Of a stretch of 6,194 nucleotides of DNA, positions 1 through 5,356 are shown in pieces (position 1 is the first letter of the stretch; every line of letters starts with the position of its first letter). Source of the DNA: Cellvibrionales bacterium UBA1963 (GTDB lineage Bacteria > Pseudomonadota > Gammaproteobacteria > Pseudomonadales > UBA7434); NCBI GenBank assembly GCA_002336035.1, contig DDED01000195.1, positions 8,458 through 14,651 on the forward strand. Direction: 5' to 3'. The translations under genes were made by a program, and so were the position numbers. Below the pieces are notes generated by a model. The model did not search any database. It had not been told where the DNA came from and saw only the letters and a list, made by a program, of their open reading frames with translations.

Positions 1-7
1 ACGCGAA

Positions 8-460
8 TCAATCAAGTTGTGACAAATATTTATCTAAGCGGTCTTTATTCGTGACGAACCCAGCTTTTTTCTTAACGGCCGCCGCTTTAATAGCGGCTAT
101 GTTGGCTTGACCTTCGCCGACATTAATAACACCAACCATGGCCATCATGGCATGCGGGGTACACTGGTAGGCATAGACGCCCGCTTTCTCAAAGGTGACG
201 GTAATGTCTTTACTGAGTTTACCATTCCACGCAACAGCACCATCGGGAATCATGCCTGCAATCGAGGCGGAGTTGTGAGCCATATCTGTCGCGATAAATG
301 TGACGCTATCGCCTTGTTGGATGGACAATACGGCTGGCTCGAAGACCATGTAACCTTCAGCACCACTGTTGAGCATTTTGACTTGATGGTCTGCCGCGAA
401 AGTGGAGGCTGAAAATACAGCGCAGGTGATCGCAAAAAGATGCTTAACTGTTAAATTCAT
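8..460 (-). CDS. Pseudoazurin, periplasmic type I blue copper protein
   Basis: This 150-residue protein is a small exported electron carrier that shuttles single electrons in the periplasm. In the family it typically donates to copper nitrite reductase, N2O reductase or a cytochrome peroxidase. Residues 1 to about 22 form a signal peptide: a positive start, a hydrophobic core and a cleavage site near S-T-F-A-A. The mature part is one cupredoxin domain. The family-like stretches MLNSGAEGYMVFEP (29-42) and MIPDGA (70-75) are present. All four copper ligands can be seen: H62 in M-A-H-N, C100 and H103 in C-T-P-H, and M108. The C-x2-H-x4-M spacing is intact. The helical lysine-rich C-terminus (about 117-150) is normal for pseudoazurins. 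The ATG has a good ribosome binding site 8 nt upstream. The gene follows the MDR oxidoreductase gene by 74 nt on the same strand. The redox partner is not visible. Family assignment is confident; the physiological partner is unknown. Confidence 0.93.
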   Translation of the reverse strand: MNLTVKHLFAITCAVFSASTFAADHQVKMLNSGAEGYMVFEPAVLSIQQGDSVTFIATDMAHNSASIAGMIPDGAVAWNGKLSKDITVTFEKAGVYAYQCTPHAMMAMVGVINVGEGQANIAAIKAAAVKKKAGFVTNKDRLDKYLSQLD

Positions 461-468
461 TTAATGAA

Positions 469-474
469 CTCCTT
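469..474 (-). promoter_or_regulatory. Ribosome binding site of the pseudoazurin gene
   Basis: Read on the minus strand, AAGGAG lies 8 nt before the ATG at 460. This is close to ideal in sequence and spacing and fixes the start, which also places the signal peptide at the N-terminus. The rest of the 74-nt gap (461-534) is AT-rich. I see no convincing sigma-70 promoter, no terminator hairpin for the upstream MDR gene, and no FNR/Dnr-type box (TTGAT-N4-ATCAA). Confidence 0.8.
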
Positions 475-534
475 TTTTGATAAAACGTTAATGAAAGTTT
501 TTTGGCATAATTAAGTGTTTATACGCGTAGTAAG

Positions 535-1599
535 CTAAAACAGTTTAACGATACTTCGTCCCATTGTGAGTCTATTTCCCATGTCTTCAATAGCGGCAGG
601 CACATCGGCAAAATCAACCACTTTACCGACGACGGGTGCGATCTTTTGTTGTCGGACTAAATCGATGATCTCGTCGTTAATTTGCTGACCTAGACTTGCC
701 GGCACAAAATTCCAGCCCATGCCATCTTTTAAAAAAGCGGCGGTGGGTTCGTCAGCATAGGCCAATAAGACACCGCAAAGACTGATATTGCTTAATGCGA
801 TGCGCCTCGGGACGAGAAACTTCTCATCGGCGACGGTCTTGTCAGAAGCAAAGCCGTTCATTACATAACGGCCATTGTAGCAAATTGCTGCCATTGATTT
901 TTCCATCACTGCTTCACCGACGTTGTCAAAAACGACGTCAACACCTTTGCCATCAGTGGCTTCCTTAACGATGGCGACAAAATCTTCACTATTATAATTG
1001 ACAGTAATTTCCGCGCCAAGTTCACGGCATAGTGATAATTTTTCGTCCGACCCTGCTGTAGCAATAACCCGTGCACCAGCATGCACGGCCAATTGAATCG
1101 CTGCAGAACCGACACCACCTGCCGCTGCGTGAATGAGTACGGTTTCTCCTGCTTGTATTTGTGCTCGCTGGTAAAGGCCTAACCATGCTAGATGAAACGG
1201 GAAATACAAAGCGGCTGCACCTGGTAACGGGATATCCGCAGGCATTTCAAACGCTGATACAGGCGGGCATATAGCGTATTCAGCAAAGCCCCCGTTAGCG
1301 CCGGCCGTCATTGCAACGACGCGTTTACCCCGCCAAGCTTCTGTCCCTTTGCCGCAACTTTCGACGGTCCCCATGACCTCCATGCCAGGACTGTATGGAA
1401 GTTCTGGCCTGACCATCATGTTACCGCCGGTAATCCGCTCAAGATCATTCAGATTAAAGGGAATGGCTTCGACTTTAATCAACAGTTCACCGTCGTTTGG
1501 CGTTGGAATATCGACGTTATCAAGCTTTAATACTTTAGTGGGCTGGCCATATTCATGCGTTCGCCATGCTCGCATTGTTTTTTTTTCGTTTGTCATCAT
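535..1599 (-). CDS. Zinc-independent MDR oxidoreductase, NADPH:quinone reductase type
   Basis: This is a 354-residue cytoplasmic enzyme of the medium-chain dehydrogenase/reductase superfamily, probably an NADPH-dependent quinone or enone reductase. The N-terminal GroES-like catalytic domain covers about residues 9-125, with the usual P-G-M-E-V-M-G-T-V segment (71-79). The Rossmann domain follows, with the nucleotide-binding motif A-A-A-G-G-V-G-S-A (158-166) and the strand-end segment T-A-G-S-D-E-K (181-187). The D-N-V-G motif is at 225-228. The catalytic zinc cysteines of alcohol dehydrogenases and the four-cysteine structural zinc lobe are not apparent, which fits the quinone reductase branch. 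The ORF opens with two consecutive ATGs. The ribosome binding site sits 4 nt before the first and 7 nt before the second, so the true start may be 1596. A third Met (codon 9) follows a run of nine A. The gene lies 29 nt behind the sulfotransferase gene and is probably cotranscribed with it. The substrate cannot be told from sequence. Confidence 0.88.
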   Translation of the reverse strand: MMTNEKKTMRAWRTHEYGQPTKVLKLDNVDIPTPNDGELLIKVEAIPFNLNDLERITGGNMMVRPELPYSPGMEVMGTVESCGKGTEAWRGKRVVAMTAGANGGFAEYAICPPVSAFEMPADIPLPGAAALYFPFHLAWLGLYQRAQIQAGETVLIHAAAGGVGSAAIQLAVHAGARVIATAGSDEKLSLCRELGAEITVNYNSEDFVAIVKEATDGKGVDVVFDNVGEAVMEKSMAAICYNGRYVMNGFASDKTVADEKFLVPRRIALSNISLCGVLLAYADEPTAAFLKDGMGWNFVPASLGQQINDEIIDLVRQQKIAPVVGKVVDFADVPAAIEDMGNRLTMGRSIVKLF

Positions 1600-1603
1600 A
1601 ATG

Positions 1604-1608
1604 TCCTT
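1604..1608 (-). promoter_or_regulatory. Ribosome binding site of the MDR oxidoreductase gene
   Basis: AAGGA on the minus strand is directly preceded by a run of ten A (1607-1616 read in reverse, overlapping its first two bases). It is 4 nt from the first ATG (1599) and 7 nt from the second (1596). The second spacing is better, so translation probably starts at codon 2. No such site precedes the later Met at 1575. Confidence 0.55.
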
Positions 1609-1628
1609 TTTTTTTTCAGAATAAACGA

Positions 1629-2810
1629 TTATTCCGGCGCTAAACCGAAGCGTTCAATGTACCGTGAAAATGTGTCGCGAACTGCCGCAGGATTAATGCC
1701 GTAATCCGCCGCTTGATAGCTGTGTTCGCCGTGCTTACCCTTTGGGTTGTCGGCAATAAAATGGCGCATGGCATCAGCTGCTGAGCCGCTCATTTCAATA
1801 TCGAGCGCCTCATAGATCTTTTCTACTTCTGAGAACTGATCATCAACAAAGTCAGAGAAATACATCTCATAAATTTTTGCTTCGCTGGTTATTTGAGTAT
1901 CTCTGACATCCATCGCATGGTTAAGCACCCGCTGTAATCGATCGATCCAGTCAGCTGCAATTTCTTCGCGATCAATTTCATCGCTCCCCATAGAGCGAAC
2001 CAGCGCCGTGAGACTCGCATAGGACGTCATCGACTTAACAGGATCGCGATGGGTAAAAACGATGCGCGCGTCAGGATATTGTCGAAGCAGATGCTCTAAC
2101 CCCCACATATGAGCTCCTGTTTTTAGCATCCATCGATCGCCCGGACATTGCCATTGAAAATGTTGCAATTGTTGATGGTGAAACGCGTATACATCGGCAA
2201 AATTGGCATCTTCATCGACCCAGTTTTGATAGCTCGGCACACGAAATTGGTTATGAAACAACGGTGTGACCATGGTTTCTCCCATCAGTGCGACACACTC
2301 TTGCGATAATTCGGCACCCATAGGATGCATCGTTTTAAAGGCCGGTATCATTTGCTCGATATCAGGAAAGGTTGCCTGACATTGGGCAATTCTCGGATCA
2401 GTGGTAAACGTATTGCGGCGCGGTGGCGGTGATGGAAACATGCACTCCCACGTCATCGGCACGCGACTACTGGCGTCTCTGCCTAATATGTCATGCAGGA
2501 TTGAGGTGCCGGTGCGGGGGAGACCAATGATAAATACGGGCTTGACGATTTTTTCTTGGCTTATCTCCGTGTGGCGTTGACGATCTGAGGTATAAAGTAA
2601 GCGGTTTCGGCTGTGCGTTACCATGCGGTCGCGGGCAATATAACGGCCAATTTCATTTAACTTTGCTTCTTCTTCTAATGAGGCCAATACCCTGGCTAAG
2701 GGTTCTTTAAAAGGCAGTTCACCAAAATCTGTTAGCCCTCCGGCATCGTCCGAGGCTTGATTCAGGATGGAGTCGATATCGAGACTTGTTGCAGATTCTA
2801 GCTTGTCCAT
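1629..2810 (-). CDS. PAPS-dependent sulfotransferase family protein (Sulfotransferase_3 type)
   Basis: This 393-residue protein, numbered from the ATG at 2810, is likely to move a sulfuryl group from 3'-phosphoadenylyl sulfate to an unknown acceptor. The 5'-phosphosulfate loop G-L-P-R-T-G-T-S is at 96-103, after a hydrophobic strand (V-F-I-I). The 3'-phosphate region has H-R-D-P (254-257) followed by S260, preceded by the family-like W-M-L-K-T-G-A-H block from 227. A histidine-rich C-terminal segment around 360-365 (H-G-E-H-S-Y) also matches this bacterial family. There is no signal peptide or membrane segment, so it is probably cytosolic. The frame stays open upstream to a GTG at 2840, which would add ten residues. 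I prefer the ATG because its N-terminus fits the family better and a weak AGAG lies 8 nt upstream (the GTG has AAGAG at 11 nt). It is the first gene of the leftward cluster. The acceptor is not predictable; many marine Gammaproteobacteria carry several paralogues of unknown function. Confidence 0.85.
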   Translation of the reverse strand: MDKLESATSLDIDSILNQASDDAGGLTDFGELPFKEPLARVLASLEEEAKLNEIGRYIARDRMVTHSRNRLLYTSDRQRHTEISQEKIVKPVFIIGLPRTGTSILHDILGRDASSRVPMTWECMFPSPPPRRNTFTTDPRIAQCQATFPDIEQMIPAFKTMHPMGAELSQECVALMGETMVTPLFHNQFRVPSYQNWVDEDANFADVYAFHHQQLQHFQWQCPGDRWMLKTGAHMWGLEHLLRQYPDARIVFTHRDPVKSMTSYASLTALVRSMGSDEIDREEIAADWIDRLQRVLNHAMDVRDTQITSEAKIYEMYFSDFVDDQFSEVEKIYEALDIEMSGSAADAMRHFIADNPKGKHGEHSYQAADYGINPAAVRDTFSRYIERFGLAPE

Positions 2811-2966
2811 AAGGCATGCTCTAGGTTCATAAAAGTTCACATAATATCAATCTCTTAGGGATTAAAAGCTTAAATTTAGGCAACGACATTGGCATTTTAA
2901 ACCGATGAAATGATTTTTTTTGTGCAGGAAAGCGACCATGACCGTTTTTTAGACGCAAAATTAGCG

Positions 2967-2993
2967 TTGTGCAACGTGTCACCGGTCTATAAT
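2967..2993 (+). promoter_or_regulatory. Probable sigma-70 promoter of the rpsF-rpsR-rplI operon
   Basis: A perfect TATAAT lies at 2988-2993. The best -35 match is TTGTGC at 2967-2972, with a short 15-nt spacer. An AT-rich stretch (AAAATTA, 2957-2963) just upstream could act as an UP element. Transcription would begin near 3000, giving a leader of roughly 155-160 nt. The -35 box overlaps the palindrome CGTTG-TG-CAACG (2965-2976), a possible operator. The -10 box is firm; the -35 assignment is tentative. Confidence 0.5.
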
Positions 2994-3094
2994 CGTATTT
3001 ATCTTGCTATTTAGCTTGGATTTACCTAGAATTCGCGCTCTTTTTGTTTTGCAGGTCATTTTCGTTGGCGTGTTGAACTTAACTCCTCGTTTCA

Positions 3095-3131
3095 CTGTGC
3101 GTAAATTGACGGTAAGTCGGTTACGACACGG
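3095..3131 (+). promoter_or_regulatory. Long bulged hairpin in the rpsF mRNA leader, candidate autoregulatory element
   Basis: The sequence can fold into one continuous stem of 15 pairs, three of them G-U, closed by the pentaloop GGTAA (3111-3115). The 5' arm is 3095-3110 and the 3' arm 3116-3131. Each arm has a single bulged A, at 3105 and 3126. The stem ends 16 nt before the AGGGAG ribosome binding site of rpsF. Many bacterial rpsF leaders bind the S6:S18 complex to control their own translation, so the position fits such a role. However, the CCG trinucleotide typical of that motif is absent between 3001 and 3157. The structure is seen directly; the function is inferred. Confidence 0.5.
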
Positions 3132-3157
3132 GAAGCATCAACCCATAGGGAGCACAT

Positions 3158-3616
3158 ATGCGACACTACGAAATCGTGTTTATGGTTCATCCGGACCAAA
3201 GTGAACAAGTTGCTGGTATGATCGAACGTTATACTGCAGCGATCAATAAAGACGGCGGCACCGTCCATCGTTTGGAAGATTGGGGGCGACGCCAGCTAGC
3301 TTACCCTATTAATAAAATCCACAAAGCCCATTATGTTTTGATGAATGTCGAGACGAGTCAAGAGGCGCTTGAAGAATTAACCACTAACTTTAAATATAAC
3401 GACGCCGTTATTCGTAACTTAGTGATTCGACTGGATGCAGCGGTCACGGAAGAGTCGCCCATTATGAAAGCCGAAACCGAGCAGCGAGAACGCAAAGCAC
3501 GCTACGATGCTCGTTCTGCCTCGAATGAGACAAAAGCACCGGCAGTTGAAAAAGCGCCGGAAGCTGTGACTGCATCAACCGCAGCCTCTCCCGAAACCGG
3601 TCAATCCAGCGAGTAA
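3158..3616 (+). CDS. rpsF: 30S ribosomal protein S6
   Basis: This 152-residue protein is the platform protein S6 of the small ribosomal subunit, which pairs with S18 and binds the central domain of 16S rRNA. The start M-R-H-Y-E-I-V-F-M-V-H-P-D-Q-S-E-Q-V and the core R-L-E-D-W-G-R-R-Q-L-A-Y-P-I (38-51) are near-identical to the gammaproteobacterial family. K-A-H-Y-V-L-M-N-V (56-64) and D-A-V-I-R-N (82-87) follow. The single ferredoxin-like domain ends near residue 100. The C-terminal tail is longer than in E. coli (about 131-135 residues), rich in Ala, Pro, Thr and Glu, and ends in S-S-E, so the terminal Glu could be a substrate for RimK-type glutamylation. The ribosome binding site AGGGAG (3147-3152) lies 5 nt before the ATG. 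It is the first gene of the operon; rpsR follows after 36 nt with no priB between them. Confidence 0.98.
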   Translation: MRHYEIVFMVHPDQSEQVAGMIERYTAAINKDGGTVHRLEDWGRRQLAYPINKIHKAHYVLMNVETSQEALEELTTNFKYNDAVIRNLVIRLDAAVTEESPIMKAETEQRERKARYDARSASNETKAPAVEKAPEAVTASTAASPETGQSSE

Positions 3617-3621
3617 ATTCG

Positions 3622-3638
3622 CTTTTTGAGATAAAAAG
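3622..3638 (+). repeat. Small AT-rich inverted repeat between rpsF and rpsR
   Basis: CTTTTT and AAAAAG form a 6-bp stem around the loop GAGAT, ending 3 nt before the AGGAG ribosome binding site of rpsR. With one G-C pair it is weak and may be chance. It has no T tract after it, so it is not a terminator. Confidence 0.25.
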
Positions 3639-3652
3639 ATTAGGAGTCAATC

Positions 3653-3880
3653 ATGGCACGTTTTTTTCGCCGTAGAAAATTTTGTCGCTTCACCGCAGAA
3701 GGTGTTGATTACATCGATTACAAAGACCTTGATGTATTAAAAGAATATATTTCAGAAACAGGTAAAATTGTTCCTAGCCGTATTACGGGCACTAAAGCAA
3801 AATATCAGCGTCAACTTGCAACTGCGATTAAGCGCTCACGGTATCTTGCATTGGTTCCTTATACGGACAGCCATCAATAG
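3653..3880 (+). CDS. rpsR: 30S ribosomal protein S18
   Basis: This 75-residue protein is the small-subunit platform protein S18, the partner of S6. Its length equals that of E. coli S18. The whole sequence is nearly colinear with the family: the basic N-terminus M-A-R-F-F-R-R-R-K-F-C-R-F (1-13), I-D-Y-K-D (21-25), G-K-I-V-P-S-R-I-T-G-T (37-47) and K-Y-Q-R-Q-L (50-55). The end L-V-P-Y-T-D-S-H-Q resembles the usual P-Y-T-D-R-H-Q. The start is fixed by AGGAG at 3642-3646, 6 nt before the ATG. It is translated as the second gene of the rpsF operon. A hairpin and the membrane protein gene follow at once. Confidence 0.98.
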   Translation: MARFFRRRKFCRFTAEGVDYIDYKDLDVLKEYISETGKIVPSRITGTKAKYQRQLATAIKRSRYLALVPYTDSHQ

Positions 3881-3885
3881 TTGTT

Positions 3886-3898
3886 GGCGTGTAACGCC
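3886..3898 (+). promoter_or_regulatory. Hairpin in place of the ribosome binding site of the membrane protein gene
   Basis: GGCGT and ACGCC form a perfect 5-bp, GC-rich stem with the three-base loop GTA. It begins 5 nt after the rpsR stop codon and ends 2 nt before the next ATG. It occupies the place where a Shine-Dalgarno sequence would normally be, and none is visible. It has no T tract, so it is not an intrinsic terminator. It may lower translation of the next gene, or be a protein or RNase target. Confidence 0.4.
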
Positions 3899-3900
3899 TG

Positions 3901-4719
3901 ATGATGTTGCTCACCTTATTGATTGCGGTACTTGGCTCCGCAGCCGTTGCGCTGGTCATTTTGCGCTCGGGGATCTCATCGGCAAGTAAATATGTATTAC
4001 CGCTTTTAATTGTTTCATCGCTTTGGGCGGTAAAAGGCAATATAGTTCCACTGAGCACGATCATTGCCTGTGTGGCTATGGCTCAGATACTGCGATTAAG
4101 CAGAAGCTGGAATGTAATGCTTTGCGTGGCACCTTTTATCACTGCCTTATGGGCAATGATACTGGTAACAGCAGGCAGCGAATATGTCAGCCAGCTTTTA
4201 TTGGTCGCTGAGCAGGCACTTGAGTCGTTTAAGTCGCAATTGTTGGCCTCAGCCAGTGAAGCCGGTACTCAAGCGTCATCTGAGCAGCTGATCGCACAGA
4301 TACCAACATTAGATGCTAATTACTTGGTGGCAAACATCGCCTTAGTTCAGCAAATGTTGAGTTTGATAAGCATTTTTATTGCACGAAGTTGGCAATCAAA
4401 ACTGTATAATCCTGGTGGATTACAACAAGAAATTCACCAGTTGCGTCTAACTAAAGTCAATATTTTAGTTTTACTGTTAGCGTTGATTGCTTGTTCAAAT
4501 ATTGAAGGGTATCAGCATTGGGGGTGGTTATTTTTGATGCCCTTTATTGTGGCGGGTATTGCATTAGTGCATGGCATCATTGCAATCAAGCAATTCGGTA
4601 CGCAGTGGTTGATAGGCTTTTATGTTCTACTTATAAGCTTCGCGCCAACAATACCGCTATTAATGTTGTTAGTAATGGTAGATAACGCAGTAGATTTAAG
4701 ACGTCCCCTTGCGGGTTGA
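3901..4719 (+). CDS. Predicted inner-membrane protein of the rpsR-rplI interval (DUF2232-like)
   Basis: This 272-residue integral membrane protein has no known function. By eye there are about eight hydrophobic segments: roughly 3-21, 30-44, 48-64, 71-90, 142-161, 185-199, 207-228 and 234-258. A more polar stretch at about 91-140, rich in Glu, Gln and Ser, is probably a loop. The segment A-R-S-W-Q-S-K-L-Y-N-P-G-G-L (161-174), then L-R-L (181-183), and the tail D-N-A-V-D-L-R-R-P-L resemble the conserved parts of hypothetical proteins found at this place in Pseudomonas and relatives. In-frame TAA just upstream (3892-3894) limits the start to CTG 3898, ATG 3901 or ATG 3904. The gene lacks a Shine-Dalgarno sequence; a hairpin stands there instead, so translation may depend on ribosomes coming from rpsR. 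It lies 20 nt after rpsR. The family label is from memory of context and motifs, not from a search. Confidence 0.8.
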   Translation: MMLLTLLIAVLGSAAVALVILRSGISSASKYVLPLLIVSSLWAVKGNIVPLSTIIACVAMAQILRLSRSWNVMLCVAPFITALWAMILVTAGSEYVSQLLLVAEQALESFKSQLLASASEAGTQASSEQLIAQIPTLDANYLVANIALVQQMLSLISIFIARSWQSKLYNPGGLQQEIHQLRLTKVNILVLLLALIACSNIEGYQHWGWLFLMPFIVAGIALVHGIIAIKQFGTQWLIGFYVLLISFAPTIPLLMLLVMVDNAVDLRRPLAG

Positions 4720-4744
4720 TTACAAACGGTTTGATTTGTAATTA
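4717..4744 (+). repeat. Hairpin overlapping the stop codon of the membrane protein gene
   Basis: The arms ATTACAAA (4719-4726) and TTTGTAAT (4735-4742) pair perfectly around an 8-nt loop. Two more pairs, one of them G-U, extend the stem to 4717 and 4744, so the TGA stop codon lies inside the stem. No T tract follows, so it is not a standard intrinsic terminator. It may protect or punctuate the operon mRNA between the poorly initiated membrane gene and rplI. Confidence 0.45.
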
Positions 4745-4752
4745 CCGGCTGA

Positions 4753-4791
4753 GGTGACAACACCGCGTCGAGATCGATAATTCGTCCTCGA
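4753..4791 (+). repeat. Two short inverted repeats in the rplI upstream region
   Basis: GGTG and CACC (4753-4756 and 4761-4764) enclose a four-base loop. TCGAG and CTCGA (4768-4772 and 4787-4791) enclose 14 nt. Each is short and could be chance. Together with the hairpin at 4717-4744 they make the 138-nt gap before rplI look structured. No clear promoter for rplI is visible here; GATAAT at 4798-4803 lacks a -35 partner. Confidence 0.25.
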
Positions 4792-4857
4792 TAAAATGAT
4801 AATGTTTCCTTTTTGGCAGTTAATTGCTGAGATATTTAAAGAATAGAGGTATGAGTA

Positions 4858-5307
4858 ATGGACGTTATTTTACTTGAGAAAGTGACAAAGTTAGGTGACC
4901 TAGGCGATAAAGTAAAGGTTAAATCCGGCTTTGGCCGCAATTTTTTAATTCCTCATGGTAAAGCTGTTCAAGCCACTGAGGCGAGTATCGCTGAGTTTGA
5001 ATCTCGCCGAGCCGAGCTGCAAGCTGCGGCCGATGCGTCTTTCGCTGCCGCGCAAACGCGTGGTGAGGCAATGAAAGAGTTGTCGTTAACCATTGAAGCG
5101 AACGCCGGAGATGAGGGCAAGTTATTTGGCTCTATTGGCACTAAAGATATCGCCGATGCTGTTACCGCGGCAGGTCATGATATTCAAAAGTCAGAAGTAA
5201 GGATGCCCACCGGTGCGATTCGCGAAGTGGGTGCGTACGAGATTACTCTTCAGTTTCATAGTGATGTGACGGTCGATGTCAGCATTGCGGTGGTCGCTGA
5301 GGCTTAA
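4858..5307 (+). CDS. rplI: 50S ribosomal protein L9
   Basis: This 149-residue protein is the large-subunit protein L9, which binds domain V of 23S rRNA near the L1 stalk and helps keep frame and limit ribosome collisions. Its length equals that of E. coli L9. The N-terminal rRNA-binding domain holds the full family signature: G13, G16, V21, G24-F25, N28-F29-L30, G34, A36 and T40. A long charged, alanine-rich connecting helix (about 41-75) joins it to the C-terminal domain, which contains G-D-E-G-K-L-F-G-S-I-G-T (84-95), D-I-A-D-A-V (97-102) and K-S-E-V-R (111-115). The ribosome binding site AGAGGT (4845-4850) lies 7 nt before the ATG. An out-of-frame ATG at 4851 is too close to that site to be used well. 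It is the last gene before a strong terminator. Confidence 0.98.
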   Translation: MDVILLEKVTKLGDLGDKVKVKSGFGRNFLIPHGKAVQATEASIAEFESRRAELQAAADASFAAAQTRGEAMKELSLTIEANAGDEGKLFGSIGTKDIADAVTAAGHDIQKSEVRMPTGAIREVGAYEITLQFHSDVTVDVSIAVVAEA

Positions 5308-5331
5308 TTCTGCCTAGCCATCATTGATACA

Positions 5332-5349
5332 AGGTTATGCGTATAACCT
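5332..5349 (+). repeat. Short perfect hairpin just before the rplI terminator
   Basis: AGGTTAT and ATAACCT form a 7-bp stem with the loop GCGT, 7 nt upstream of the terminator stem. It could stabilise the 3' end of the operon mRNA or be an operator-like palindrome. No T tract follows it. Confidence 0.4.
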
Positions 5350-5356
5350 ACAGATG

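Larger units (their letters stand above)
2841..3157. other. Divergent intergenic region between the sulfotransferase cluster and the rpsF operon
   Basis: These 317 nt separate two divergent transcription units. The left part (2841-2960) is AT-rich with T tracts at 2914-2921 and 2945-2950. It should hold the promoter of the leftward genes, but I cannot single out a convincing one. The right part holds the rpsF promoter, a 5-2-5 palindrome at its -35 region, and the rpsF leader with a large hairpin. No tRNA and no credible protein-coding frame is present. Confidence 0.7.

Noticed and set aside
107..412. Open frame on the plus strand opposite the pseudoazurin gene
   Set aside because: It is antisense to a clear gene with all copper ligands intact, and its translation has no recognisable features.
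461..534. Possible FNR/Dnr or copper-responsive operator upstream of pseudoazurin
   Set aside because: I looked for TTGAT-N4-ATCAA or TTGAC-N4-GTCAA type boxes and a clear dyad, and found none.
1349..1624. Open frame on the plus strand opposite the start of the MDR gene
   Set aside because: It lies antisense to a confident MDR family gene and its tail is encoded by the homopolymer tracts.
2893..2921. Terminator-like CATTT/AAATG stem followed by eight T on the plus strand
   Set aside because: The stem has only 5-6 mostly A-T pairs and a 10-nt loop, and no rightward gene precedes it. It is more likely part of an AT-rich promoter region.
3004..3204. Open frame of 66 codons on the plus strand upstream of and into rpsF
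   Set aside because: It starts with TTG, has no ribosome binding site, overlaps the start of rpsF in another frame and covers the leader hairpin. Its translation looks like no protein I know.
3768..4064. Open frames on both strands across the rpsR-membrane protein junction
   Set aside because: They overlap rpsR and the membrane protein gene in other frames or strands and lack ribosome binding sites or recognisable sequence.
4851..4877. Eight-codon upstream frame beginning at the ATG before rplI
   Set aside because: The ATG is directly next to the ribosome binding site, too close for efficient initiation, while the rplI ATG has normal spacing.
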